Assembly: GCF_003710805.1 (NCBI RefSeq)
Contig: NZ_RHHB01000004.1
Span: forward strand, 102,058-166,057
Length of the DNA stretch: 64,000 nt
From: Agromyces tardus
GTDB lineage: Bacteria; Actinomycetota; Actinomycetes; Actinomycetales; Microbacteriaceae
Reading direction: 5' to 3'
The notes under the pieces are model-generated. The model had not been told where the DNA came from. It searched no databases and saw only the letters and a program-made list of their open reading frames with translations. Both the position numbers and the translations under genes were made by a program. Each line of letters starts with the position of its first letter. Positions within the stretch are counted from its first letter, which is position 1. This document shows, one piece after another, positions 17,433 through 25,171 of the stretch.

Positions 17433-17547
17433 GGTCTCGATACGGCCTGCGGCCTACTCGACCGGCGGCCCTCGTCGATCGAGAAGCGCGTAGCGCGTAT
17501 CGAGATCCTGGGTGGTCTCGATACGGCCTGCGGCCTACTCGACCGGT
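17433..17547. repeat. Dispersed repeat cluster upstream of the kinase-like gene
   Basis: Two identical units GGTCTCGATACGGCCTGCGG... flank one inverted unit (GATCGAGAAGCGCGTAGCGC...). The last one supplies the final codons and the stop (Pro-Val-Glu-TAG, CCGGTCGAGTAG on the minus strand) of the ABC ATPase gene. Confidence 0.8.
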
Positions 17548-18473
17548 GCTGGGGCGGGGGGAGCGGCGTCCGCGGTCACCTCGGAGAACGCGATGAGCGG
17601 GCGCCCGCTCCTGGGGTGCTCGAGCACGGATGCCTCGACGCCCCACACCTCGCGGATGAGCTCCGTCGTGAGCACCTCCCCCGGCGCGCCGGCGGCGACC
17701 ACCCGGCCCGCGGCGAGCACCACCACGTGGTCGGCGTAGCCCGCGGCGAGCGACAGGTCGTGCAGGGCCGCGAGCACCGTGATGCCGTCGTCGGCGAGCC
17801 GGCGCAGGAGCGCGAGCATCGTGAGCTGCGCGTGGATGTCGAGGTGGTTCGTCGGCTCGTCGAGCAGCAGCAGTTCGGGCTCCTGCGCAAGTGCGCGGGC
17901 GAGGTTCACGCGCTGGCGCTCGCCGCCCGAGAGCTCATCGTAGGGGCGGTCGGCGAACTCCGCCGCTCCCGCCGCCACGAGGCTGCGCGCCACGACCGCG
18001 CGGTCGTGAGCGCTCGCGGACGCCCACGCCGACTGGTGGGGGATGCGTCCGAGGGCGACCACGTCGTCGACGCGGAGTCCCTGCGCGCCGTGCACTTCCT
18101 GCTCGGCGAGGGCGATGCGCCGCGCACGGTCGCGACGGCGCAGCGCGGCGAGGTCGTCGTCGCCGAGCGCGAGCGCACCGGCATCCGCTCGCTCGACACC
18201 TGCGACGAGGTGCAGCAGCGTGCTCTTGCCCGCTCCGTTCGGGCCGAGGAGCGCACCGACGGCCCCGCGCGGCACGGTGATGTCGACGTCGTCGACGATG
18301 AGGCGCGATGCGCGGCTGAAGCGCACGCGCGAGCCGCGCAGCCCCCCGAGCGCGCCGGAACCGGTCGGGTCATCGCTCCGGGCCGTGCCGAAGCCGCCGG
18401 AATCCGTGGCGACGCCGCCGCCGGAACCCGTGGCGCCGACGCCGCCGGCACGCACGCGGACCTCGCCGCTCAC
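17535..18473 (-). CDS. ABC transporter ATP-binding protein (FecE type; proposed F420-0 transporter)
   Basis: The protein has 312 residues. It carries Walker A LLGPNGAGKST, the signature ELSGGERQRVNLARAL, Walker B LLLLDEPTNHLDI and the H-loop ALHDLSLAA, all typical of siderophore/B12-type importers. A 45-residue Gly/Ser/Thr-rich N-terminal tail precedes the domain. The GTG at 18473 overlaps the permease stop codon. The cassette sits behind cofD, and a three-gene ABC cassette linked to F420 genes in Actinobacteria has been proposed (TIGR03868/03869/03873) to move F420-0. Assignment to that group is by context and needs the model scores. The last codons come from a repeat. Confidence 0.85.
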   Translation of the reverse strand: MSGEVRVRAGGVGATGSGGGVATDSGGFGTARSDDPTGSGALGGLRGSRVRFSRASRLIVDDVDITVPRGAVGALLGPNGAGKSTLLHLVAGVERADAGALALGDDDLAALRRRDRARRIALAEQEVHGAQGLRVDDVVALGRIPHQSAWASASAHDRAVVARSLVAAGAAEFADRPYDELSGGERQRVNLARALAQEPELLLLDEPTNHLDIHAQLTMLALLRRLADDGITVLAALHDLSLAAGYADHVVVLAAGRVVAAGAPGEVLTTELIREVWGVEASVLEHPRSGRPLIAFSEVTADAAPPAPAPVE

Positions 18474-19714
18474 GACAGCCTCCGGTTCCGGAGCATGAGC
18501 GCCGCGAACACCGGGCCGCCGACGAGCGCCGTGAGGATGCCGACCGGCAGCTCCCGCGGGTCGAACAGCGTGCGCGCTCCCGTGTCGACCCACACGAGGA
18601 AGAGCGCGCCCGCGAGCGCCGAGAGCGGCAGCAGCGCCCGGTGCCGCGTGCCGACGACCAGACGCACCGCGTGCGGCAGGATGAGACCGACGAACCCGAT
18701 GGCGCCACTCACGGCGACGAGCGCGCCCGTGAGGAGCGCTGTGGCGATGAGCAGCAGCGTGCGGGTGCGCGTGACGTGCACGCCCAGGGCGGATGCCGCG
18801 GCGTCACCGAACGCGAAGGCATCGAGCGTGCGCCCCGTCGCGATGAGCGGCACGCCGACGACGAGGAGCGCGCCGCCCGCGAGTGCGGCCGACGCCCAGT
18901 CGGCGCCCGAGAGCGACCCGAGCAACCAGTTGAGGATCTCCCGGTAGCTGTCGTTCGTGGCGCTCCAGAAGATCACGAGGCTCGTGACCGCGCCGAACAC
19001 CGCCGAGACCGCAAGACCGGCGAGCACCGTCGTCGTGGGGCTCAGGCCGCCAGCGGCTCGGGCCAGGCCGAACGTCACGGCGAGTGCCGCGAGCGCGCCC
19101 GCGAACGCCGCGAGCGGCAGCGCCACGGCGATGCCGAGCACGAGCACGAGCACCGCCCCGACCGATGCGCCCGACGAGAGTCCGAGCAGGTACGGGTCGG
19201 CGAGCGGGTTGCGTGTGAGCGCCTGCATGACGACGCCGCAGATCGCGAGTCCCGCGCCGACGGCGGCGGCGGTGAGCACGCGCGGCATCCGCAACTCCCA
19301 CACGATGCCGTCGCGCAGCGGCGAGAGGGTCGGCTCGCCGAGTCCGAGGTGCGCGAGCACGCTCGCGAACACGTCGGCGGGGGCGAGTCCGGCCGGCCCG
19401 ATCGTCACGGCCACGACGACGGATGCCGCGAGCAGCACCGCGAGCAGCACGCCCGCGGTGACCGCGGTCGCCGTGCGGCGCGGCCCCGGCGCGGGCCGAG
19501 GAGGATTCCCCGCGCCGCCCTGTGCGGGTCGAGGAGGGCGCCCCGCGCGCGTGTCGAGACCCCGAGACGCCGCGCCGTCGGTCTCGATACGCGGCTCCGC
19601 CGCTCCTCGACCGGCGACGGGCGGCTCCGGCGCCACTCGACCGGCGACGGGCGGCTCCGGCGCCACTCGACCGGCGGCTTCCGGTGCCGCCCCTCGACCC
19701 GCGATGCCCGTCAT
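18470..19714 (-). CDS. ABC transporter permease (FecCD type; proposed F420-0 transporter)
   Basis: The protein has 414 residues, about 70 more than usual. The conserved FecCD body starts near residue 80: RMPRVLTAAAVGAGLAICG, NPLADPYLLGLSSGASVGA, then SGAIGFVGLILPHAVRL and DTGARTLFDPRELPVG near the end, with about ten membrane helices. Residues 5-72 are an Arg/Pro-rich extension read from dispersed repeats (AGRVAPEPPV repeated, then GLDTRAGRPPRP). The ATG at 19714 overlaps the stop codon of the binding protein (ATGA). It forms the membrane channel with the ATPase downstream. Confidence 0.9.
   Translation of the reverse strand: MTGIAGRGAAPEAAGRVAPEPPVAGRVAPEPPVAGRGAAEPRIETDGAASRGLDTRAGRPPRPAQGGAGNPPRPAPGPRRTATAVTAGVLLAVLLAASVVVAVTIGPAGLAPADVFASVLAHLGLGEPTLSPLRDGIVWELRMPRVLTAAAVGAGLAICGVVMQALTRNPLADPYLLGLSSGASVGAVLVLVLGIAVALPLAAFAGALAALAVTFGLARAAGGLSPTTTVLAGLAVSAVFGAVTSLVIFWSATNDSYREILNWLLGSLSGADWASAALAGGALLVVGVPLIATGRTLDAFAFGDAAASALGVHVTRTRTLLLIATALLTGALVAVSGAIGFVGLILPHAVRLVVGTRHRALLPLSALAGALFLVWVDTGARTLFDPRELPVGILTALVGGPVFAALMLRNRRLS
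19525..19676. repeat. Dispersed repeats inside the FecCD permease 5' end
   Basis: Units of CGGCTCCGGCGCCACTCGAC with CGGCGACGGG occur in tandem (19621 and 19651 onwards), next to GGTCTCGATACGCGGCTCC. They are translated as the Arg/Pro-rich extension of the permease. Confidence 0.8.
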
Positions 19715-20763
19715 CAGAGCGCCTGCAACTGCTCCACGATCGAGGCGACGGCGTCGACGTTGCGCACGCCGGCCTCGGTCGACGGGAAGTCGACGATCAC
19801 GTACCGGTGCTGCTGCACCGCGGGCAGCGCTGCGGTCGCGGCGTTCGCCTCGAGCGCGGCGATCTTCGCGTCGGCGGTGTTCCACGGCGCGTCGACGAGC
19901 ACGATAACGTCGGGGTTCGCCTCGACGACGGCCTCCCACGAGAGCGACGTCCAGGTGTCGTGCACATCGGCGACGACGTTCTCGAGCCCCGCGGCATCCA
20001 TGATCATCTGCGGTGCGCCGATGCCGGCGCCCACGAACGGCTGGTCGTCGCCCGAGGAGTACCAGAGCGCGGTGAGGCCATCGTCGTTCGGCTCGATCGC
20101 ATCGAGGGCGGCGCGCTGCTTCGCGACGAGGGCGGCCGCGGCATCCGGAACGTCGAAGATCGCACCGGCCTGCTCGAACTCGCCGAACACCTCGTCGAAG
20201 GTCAGGGGGTCGGGCATGTAGCCCTCCTCCTTGCACGCGGCGGGCGCGACGTAGGTGTCCACGCCGAGCTTGTCGAGGGTGGCGCGGTCGCCGGCGCCCT
20301 CGGCCGTGAGGTTCGACTCCCAGCCCGCGAACACGAGGTCGGGCTCGGCGGCGAGCGTGACCTCCTGCGACGGCACCTTGTCGCTCAGCACCTCGAGGCC
20401 GTCGGCCGCGTCGGCGTACGCGTCGGGCACGGGTCCGTCGCTGAAGGCGGTGCCCACGACGCGGTCGCCGAGGCCGAGCGCGAGCAGCAGCTCGAGGGTC
20501 GACGACTTGATGGTCACGACGCGTTCGGGCGCGCGGTCGAAGGTCACCTCGGTGCCGCAGTTGTCGATGGTCAGGGGGTACGCGGATGCCGCGGCGCCCG
20601 CGGTCGCATCGGCGGCGTCGGTGCCGGCTCCGGCCGTGGCGGTCTGCGCGCACCCGGCGAGCAGGACGGTGACGGCGACCCCGGCGAGCAGGGATGCAGT
20701 GCGCATCGCGGGTGCGCGGCGGACGGCGCGGCGGCGTGAGCGGGGGGACGATGACGTGGGCAT
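19714..20763 (-). CDS. ABC transporter substrate-binding lipoprotein (proposed F420-0 binding)
   Basis: The protein has 349 residues. A signal peptide ends in the lipobox LLAGC with Cys38, and a FecB/BtuF-type fold follows: YPLTIDNCGTEVTF, APERVVTIKSSTLELLLALG, the central helix region and VDFPSTEAGVRNVDAVASIV at the end. Sequence alone fits a siderophore, cobalamin or F420-0 ligand. The gene lies 131 bp behind cofD on the same strand, in a host rich in F420 enzymes, which favours F420-0. GGAG lies 8 nt upstream of the ATG at 20763; a second Met (residue 20) is possible. Confidence 0.88.
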   Translation of the reverse strand: MPTSSSPRSRRRAVRRAPAMRTASLLAGVAVTVLLAGCAQTATAGAGTDAADATAGAAASAYPLTIDNCGTEVTFDRAPERVVTIKSSTLELLLALGLGDRVVGTAFSDGPVPDAYADAADGLEVLSDKVPSQEVTLAAEPDLVFAGWESNLTAEGAGDRATLDKLGVDTYVAPAACKEEGYMPDPLTFDEVFGEFEQAGAIFDVPDAAAALVAKQRAALDAIEPNDDGLTALWYSSGDDQPFVGAGIGAPQMIMDAAGLENVVADVHDTWTSLSWEAVVEANPDVIVLVDAPWNTADAKIAALEANAATAALPAVQQHRYVIVDFPSTEAGVRNVDAVASIVEQLQAL

Positions 20764-20793
20764 GGATTCTCCGGGAGGCAGGCGTGAGGGGCA

Positions 20794-20808
20794 ACCGATC
20801 GCATCGGT
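20794..20808. promoter_or_regulatory. Small palindrome upstream of the binding-protein gene
   Basis: ACCGATCGCATCGGT is a perfect 6-bp inverted repeat with a 3-nt centre, 31 bp before the ATG. A further GACCGGTC palindrome lies near 20838. Possible operator; the regulator is not known. Confidence 0.3.
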
Positions 20809-20894
20809 GACACGCAGCCCAATCCCGGGCCGTCACGACCGGTCAAGACAGACCGGCGGTCAGCGCAATCTTAACCAACCTGCCGACGTGACCG

Positions 20895-22016
20895 CTAGCG
20901 CTCGTCGCGGATGCGCGCCGCGAGGTCGATCGCCGCGCCGGCGAGGGCGGCGGAGGTATCGAGGTCGCGCATCCACAGCGGCACGGATGTCGCGTGCAGT
21001 CCGGCCTCCTCGAGCGAGGGCAGCGCCGCGGCATCCGTCTCGTCGACGAGCCAGCCGTCGAGCAGGCCCCCGCCTGCTGCGCCCTGCGCTGGACGACGGG
21101 AGCCGTAGTGCAGGCCGACGGCCGCGGCATCCGTCTCGACGCCGATCGTGTGGAGGCAGGCGTCGGCCATGCCCCGCACGACCGAGCCGCCGATGATGGG
21201 GGAGACGCCGACGATCGGCGCCCGGGTCGTCGCGAGTGCCTCGCGGATGCCGGGCACGCCCAGGATGGTGCCGATCGACACGACCGGGTTCGACGGGGCG
21301 AACAGCACCACGTCGGCGTCGGCGATCGCCTCGGCGACCCCCGGTGCGGGACGGGCGTCGGCGAGATTGCGCTGCGAGAACGCGCGGGCGGTGATGCCGG
21401 CGCGGAAGCGCGTCCACCACTCCTGGAAGTGCAGTTCGGCGCGGCCGTCGACCGCGGGGTCGGCGGGGTCGACCTGAACCCAGGTGTCGACCTCGGTGTC
21501 GGTCGCGGGGATGAGCCGCACGCCGAGCGGCCAGCGCCGTTGCAGGCGCTCGGCGACGTCGCTGGGCCGCAGGCCGTCGCGCAGCCACGAGGTGCGGGCG
21601 AGGTGCGTGCCGAGGTCGAGGTCTCCGAGGGTGAACCACGGCCAGCCGACGCCCCACTCGCGCAGCTCGGCGGACACCCGCTCGCTCTCGCCGGCGCGTC
21701 CCCATCCGCGCTCGGTGTCGTTGACGCCCGCGAGCGAGTAGAGCAACGAGTCGAAGTCGGGCATGAGCCGCACGCCCGCGAGCCAGAGGTCGTCGCCCGT
21801 GTTGACGACGACGGTGATGTCGGCGGATGTCGCGGGGCCGTTGGTGCCGGTGCTGCCGATGCCGGTGCTGGCGATGCCGGCTGTGTGCGTGTCGCCGCCG
21901 CTCCCGCCGTCGGTCGGTCCACTGCCCGTGGCCGGCCAACGCCGCGCACACTCCTCGCGAACGCCGCGCACGAAGCGCGCCCCTCCGACTCCGCCCGCGA
22001 GCACCGTGATCCGCAC
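20895..22016 (-). CDS. cofD: 2-phospho-L-lactate transferase (CofD/FbiA)
   Basis: The protein has 373 residues. It joins the activated phospholactate (or PEP) moiety to FO to give F420-0 (or its dehydro form). Family features are LAGGVGGARFVRG at residues 6-18, VVVNTGDDLWLAGVRLMPDFDSLLY, GDLDLGTHLART, FAPSNPVVSIGTIL and SPIIGGSVVRGMADACL. An insertion of about 30 Gly/Ser/Thr/Ile residues follows the first motif (about 30-60), spelling repeated GIASTGIGSTG. It starts with GTG, with TAGCGT 6 nt upstream. FO synthase (FbiC) is not in this window. Confidence 0.93.
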   Translation of the reverse strand: MRITVLAGGVGGARFVRGVREECARRWPATGSGPTDGGSGGDTHTAGIASTGIGSTGTNGPATSADITVVVNTGDDLWLAGVRLMPDFDSLLYSLAGVNDTERGWGRAGESERVSAELREWGVGWPWFTLGDLDLGTHLARTSWLRDGLRPSDVAERLQRRWPLGVRLIPATDTEVDTWVQVDPADPAVDGRAELHFQEWWTRFRAGITARAFSQRNLADARPAPGVAEAIADADVVLFAPSNPVVSIGTILGVPGIREALATTRAPIVGVSPIIGGSVVRGMADACLHTIGVETDAAAVGLHYGSRRPAQGAAGGGLLDGWLVDETDAAALPSLEEAGLHATSVPLWMRDLDTSAALAGAAIDLAARIRDER

Positions 22017-22019
22017 CCT

Positions 22020-22160
22020 GCCACGCTACCCGCCAAGCACCGACCGCTACCCGCCGACTGCTACCCGCACCCACCTCTCCCCCTGTCTGCAGACCGTTAC
22101 CTGCATCGACCAGCACCCGCACTTGCGGCCACCCGCACCTGCACCGGCCCCGCACGTGCA
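22020..22160. repeat. Degenerate CTACCCGC / CACCCGCAC repeats
   Basis: The 232-bp spacer between the HNH gene end and cofD contains imperfect short repeats: GCTACCCGCC three times, then ACCCGCAC and CACCTGCACC variants. The strand is strongly biased to C on the plus strand. No gene or hairpin is obvious. Confidence 0.4.
22023..22028 (-). promoter_or_regulatory. -10 hexamer of cofD
   Basis: TAGCGT on the minus strand, 6 nt before the GTG at 22016, supporting that start and a leaderless message. Confidence 0.45.
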
Positions 22161-22248
22161 CCCAGCCCCAGCCGGGCGCTCAGCGCATACCTCCTACCCG
22201 CGCAGCGGATCGCACACCGACGTGGGCGACTGCCCCGGCGGCATCCGC

Positions 22249-23640
22249 TCACGCTGCCACGCCCACGGAACCCAGCTCGAAGCGCGCGCGGCCCCCGAGC
22301 TTCGGCACACGCTCCGGATCGATATGCGGAGGCGGGATGAACCACACCTTCCCCTGCGCGATCCGGATCTGCCAGCCCTCGCGATGCACCGTGTGGTGGC
22401 AGAAGCTGCAGAGCATCACTCCGTTCGCGAGGTCGGTCGGGCCGGCGTCGCGCTCCCACCAGTCGATGTGGTGGGCCTCGACGTAGCCGATGTTCTGACC
22501 GCACGACGAACAGCCGCCGTCGCGCTCGGCGAGCGCCAGTCGTTGCGCCCGCGTGAAGAGTCGTGCGGCGCGTCCGAGGTCGAGCGGAAGGCTGCCGCCG
22601 CCGAAGACCGCCGGGATGAGCTCGGCGTCGGCCGCCATTCGTCGCGCCGTCGCCGCCGAGATCGGCTGGTCGATGCCGTCGATGCGGGCGTGGCCGAGAC
22701 CGTCGACGAGCGCCTCGAGGCTCATGCGCACCACGACGGTGGTCTTCGCGAGCGGCGCGGGAGACTCGCTGCAGCCGAGCGAGTGACGGGCGAGCGCTGC
22801 GAGCGCATCGGCCTGGATCTGCGGAATCGATCGGGTGTCGACGATCACGGGCCCGCCGTCACCCGATGTGCCCTCGCGGCGACGCAGCGCATCGCTCACG
22901 AGTGCCTCCACCGCTGCCTTCACGGGTGCGGCGCTCTCGGGGTCGAGGCGAGCGTGCAGGTGCAGCATGCCGCTGCCGTCTTCGCGCATCGTGAGCGAGC
23001 GATCCTGCCGGAGAGCCTCTTCACGGGGCTCGACCCCGTCGTGATCGAGTCGCGCCTCGGCCTCGCGGACCCCTCGTAGGAGGAGGTCGAGCGAAACCTG
23101 CGCGGCGAGCCCGACAAGCGCCGCCTCCGTCAGGTCGGCCAGTTCTGCGTCGGCCCGCATCGCCACGCGGTCGAGCATCGAGGTGATCGCGGATGCGGCC
23201 TCGAGGCAGATGTCGGCAGAGGCGAGCGCTGCTGCGACGTGCGGATGTCGCGACGGCAGCGCCTCGCCGCCGAAGGTGCGGCGCTCCGCGGTGGCGGCAC
23301 CCACTGCGAGGAGCTTCGCGGCCTCGCTCCGGGAGCCGCCGGTTGCCGCGGCGAGGAGCCGGACCGGGTTCTGGAAGCCATGCGACTTCGCGAGGCTTGC
23401 CTCGCCGAGCTCGGGGCCCGAGCGCTTCGCCACCTCTGCTGCCACGCGGGCCAGAAGGGCATCGGTATCGCGCCGCACCCGAACGAGCACGTCGGTGACA
23501 CGCATGAGGCCGGCGTCGCCCATCTGCTCGACCTCGGCTTGCGTCGAACCGGCGATCGCTCCGAACGCCGGCATTGCAGCGGCCCACGCCGTGCGAAGTG
23601 CCGCGACGTCTCGCTCGAGCTGGCGGAGGGTCTCTTCCAT
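22249..23640 (-). CDS. DUF222 / HNH endonuclease domain protein (13E12-like)
   Basis: The protein has 463 residues. A helical DUF222 region covers about residues 20-330, with a coiled, Arg/Glu-rich middle. A C-terminal HNH nuclease fold follows: CSSCG, then YVEAHHIDWWERDAGPTDL (the His-His pair), and CSFCHHTVHREGW. All metal-binding residues are present. Such proteins are multicopy in actinobacteria and are sometimes called 13E12 repeats; their job (mobile nuclease, or DNA processing) is unsettled. I chose the ATG at 23640, where the family N-terminus begins; the frame stays open upstream. Confidence 0.9.
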   Translation of the reverse strand: MEETLRQLERDVAALRTAWAAAMPAFGAIAGSTQAEVEQMGDAGLMRVTDVLVRVRRDTDALLARVAAEVAKRSGPELGEASLAKSHGFQNPVRLLAAATGGSRSEAAKLLAVGAATAERRTFGGEALPSRHPHVAAALASADICLEAASAITSMLDRVAMRADAELADLTEAALVGLAAQVSLDLLLRGVREAEARLDHDGVEPREEALRQDRSLTMREDGSGMLHLHARLDPESAAPVKAAVEALVSDALRRREGTSGDGGPVIVDTRSIPQIQADALAALARHSLGCSESPAPLAKTTVVVRMSLEALVDGLGHARIDGIDQPISAATARRMAADAELIPAVFGGGSLPLDLGRAARLFTRAQRLALAERDGGCSSCGQNIGYVEAHHIDWWERDAGPTDLANGVMLCSFCHHTVHREGWQIRIAQGKVWFIPPPHIDPERVPKLGGRARFELGSVGVAA

Positions 23641-23935
23641 GCTCCGAGTCTGCACCCACCCACTGACATTCGCGCGTCGAAAAACGGCTTCTGACCAGGG
23701 AATACCCTGTGTGAACGCAGCCTCCACGTGCTCCTGTGGAGGACAAGTGGAGCGGGCCGGGGCCGGGGCTGGGGAATGCGGTTGGGCAATGCGGGCAGGG
23801 CGGGGCGTATCGAACGGGCGATCTGGTCGGGGTTCGGGGGGAGGACGTGAGATCAGGACGTCAGAGGCCGAGGAGCCGGACATCCGGGGAGCCGGCGAGA
23901 GCGCGGTCGCGGTTCGACGACTCAGGCGCCGCCCC

Positions 23936-24934
23936 TCACCCCTCGCGCGTGAGCACCAGCGATCCGGATGCCGCACCCGAGCGCAGCGCGTCGACCGCCT
24001 CGTCGGCCCGCTCGAACGGGTACCGCGTGACCTCGGGCGAGATCGAGAGTGCGCGCGCCAGCCGCAGGAAGGCGTCGCCGTCGGCGCGGGTGTTGGCCGT
24101 CACCGTGCGCAGGTCGCGCTCGCGGAACAGGTGCGCGTCGTAGGTCATCGCGGGGATGTCGCTCATGTGGATGCCGGCGAGCACCACCGTGCCGCCCTGC
24201 ACCGTCGACGCGAGGGCGAGCGGCACGAGCTCGCCGGCCGGCGCGAACACGATCGCGGCGTCGTGCTCGACGGGGGGCACGCCGTGCTCGTCGCCCACGA
24301 AGTCGGCGCCCAGCTGCCGGGCGAGGGCTCGATTGCCCTCGCCGCGGGTCATCGCCGACACCGACGCGCCCTGCGCCATCGCGAGCAGTGCCGTGAGGTG
24401 CGCACTCGACCCGAAGCCGTAGAGGCCGAGTCGCCCGCCGGCAGGCAGGTTCGCGCGGCTCAGTGCCCGATAGCCGATGATGCCCGCGCAGAGCAGCGGC
24501 GCCACGGCGACGGGGTCGGTGTCGGCCGGGAGCGGGTAGGCGAACGCCTCCGCGACGACCGCGACGTCGGCGTAGCCGCCGTCGGCGTCCCACCCGGTGA
24601 ACCGCGCGTCGGGGCAGAGGTTCTCACGGCCCGACCGGCACCACGGGCACGCGCCGCACGTCGAGCGCAGCCAGGCGATGCCCACGAGGTCGCCGACGCG
24701 CGTTCGCGCCACCCCGGGTCCGACGGCCGTGACGCGACCGACCACCTGATGGCCCGGCACGACCGGTGAGGCGTGGCGCTCGAGCTCGCCGTCGATGACG
24801 TGCAGGTCGGTCCGGCAGACCCCGCACGCGAGCACCTCGACGAGCAGCTCGCCGGCGCCCGGCTCCGGCGTCGGTACACGCGCCGCATCGAGCCGCCCGT
24901 CGCCGCGCGTCGTCCAGGCCGACATGAGAGGCAT
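23936..24934 (-). CDS. Zinc-dependent alcohol dehydrogenase
   Basis: The protein has 332 residues of the medium-chain dehydrogenase family. Catalytic zinc ligands lie in CGVCRTDLHV (about residues 38-47) and VPGHQVVG (about 59-66). The structural zinc site is CGACPWCRSGRENLC (about 92-106). The cofactor loop LGLYGFGSSAHL stands for the GxGxxG of NAD(P) binding. The type is propanol-preferring or AdhP-like, reducing or oxidising simple alcohols and aldehydes. The ATG at 24934 has GGAG 6 nt upstream; a second ATG at 24925 is also possible. The 295-bp spacer behind its 3' end holds only the promoter region of the HNH gene. Confidence 0.9.
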   Translation of the reverse strand: MPLMSAWTTRGDGRLDAARVPTPEPGAGELLVEVLACGVCRTDLHVIDGELERHASPVVPGHQVVGRVTAVGPGVARTRVGDLVGIAWLRSTCGACPWCRSGRENLCPDARFTGWDADGGYADVAVVAEAFAYPLPADTDPVAVAPLLCAGIIGYRALSRANLPAGGRLGLYGFGSSAHLTALLAMAQGASVSAMTRGEGNRALARQLGADFVGDEHGVPPVEHDAAIVFAPAGELVPLALASTVQGGTVVLAGIHMSDIPAMTYDAHLFRERDLRTVTANTRADGDAFLRLARALSISPEVTRYPFERADEAVDALRSGAASGSLVLTREG

Positions 24935-25171
24935 CTGCGCTCCGTTCGATGCGGTTCCCGGGCCGGGCCCGGCGGGGGCCCGGTGGCTGGGGGAGGACGA
25001 GGGTGTGAGTCCGGGTGGGGGGTGCGTGTTCGCAACGCGCTGCAGTCGCCGCCCGCGCACACCCCAACGCCCACACTGCCCCGGATGCCGCCCGCATGCG
25101 GGGCCGAAGGTCACACGTTCGGGGGACCAACGGCACTCACCGTCGTGCCGACCCCCGCGCACACTGGAACG

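Noticed and set aside
20764..20894. Possible cobalamin riboswitch before the binding-protein gene
   Set aside because: A FecB-type gene can be B12-controlled, but I see no B12-box-like core or the usual G/C blocks; only small palindromes are present.
22249..23640. Mobile intron or intein endonuclease
   Set aside because: The HNH domain is joined to DUF222 in the usual 13E12 arrangement, and no intron or intein borders or interrupted host gene are visible.
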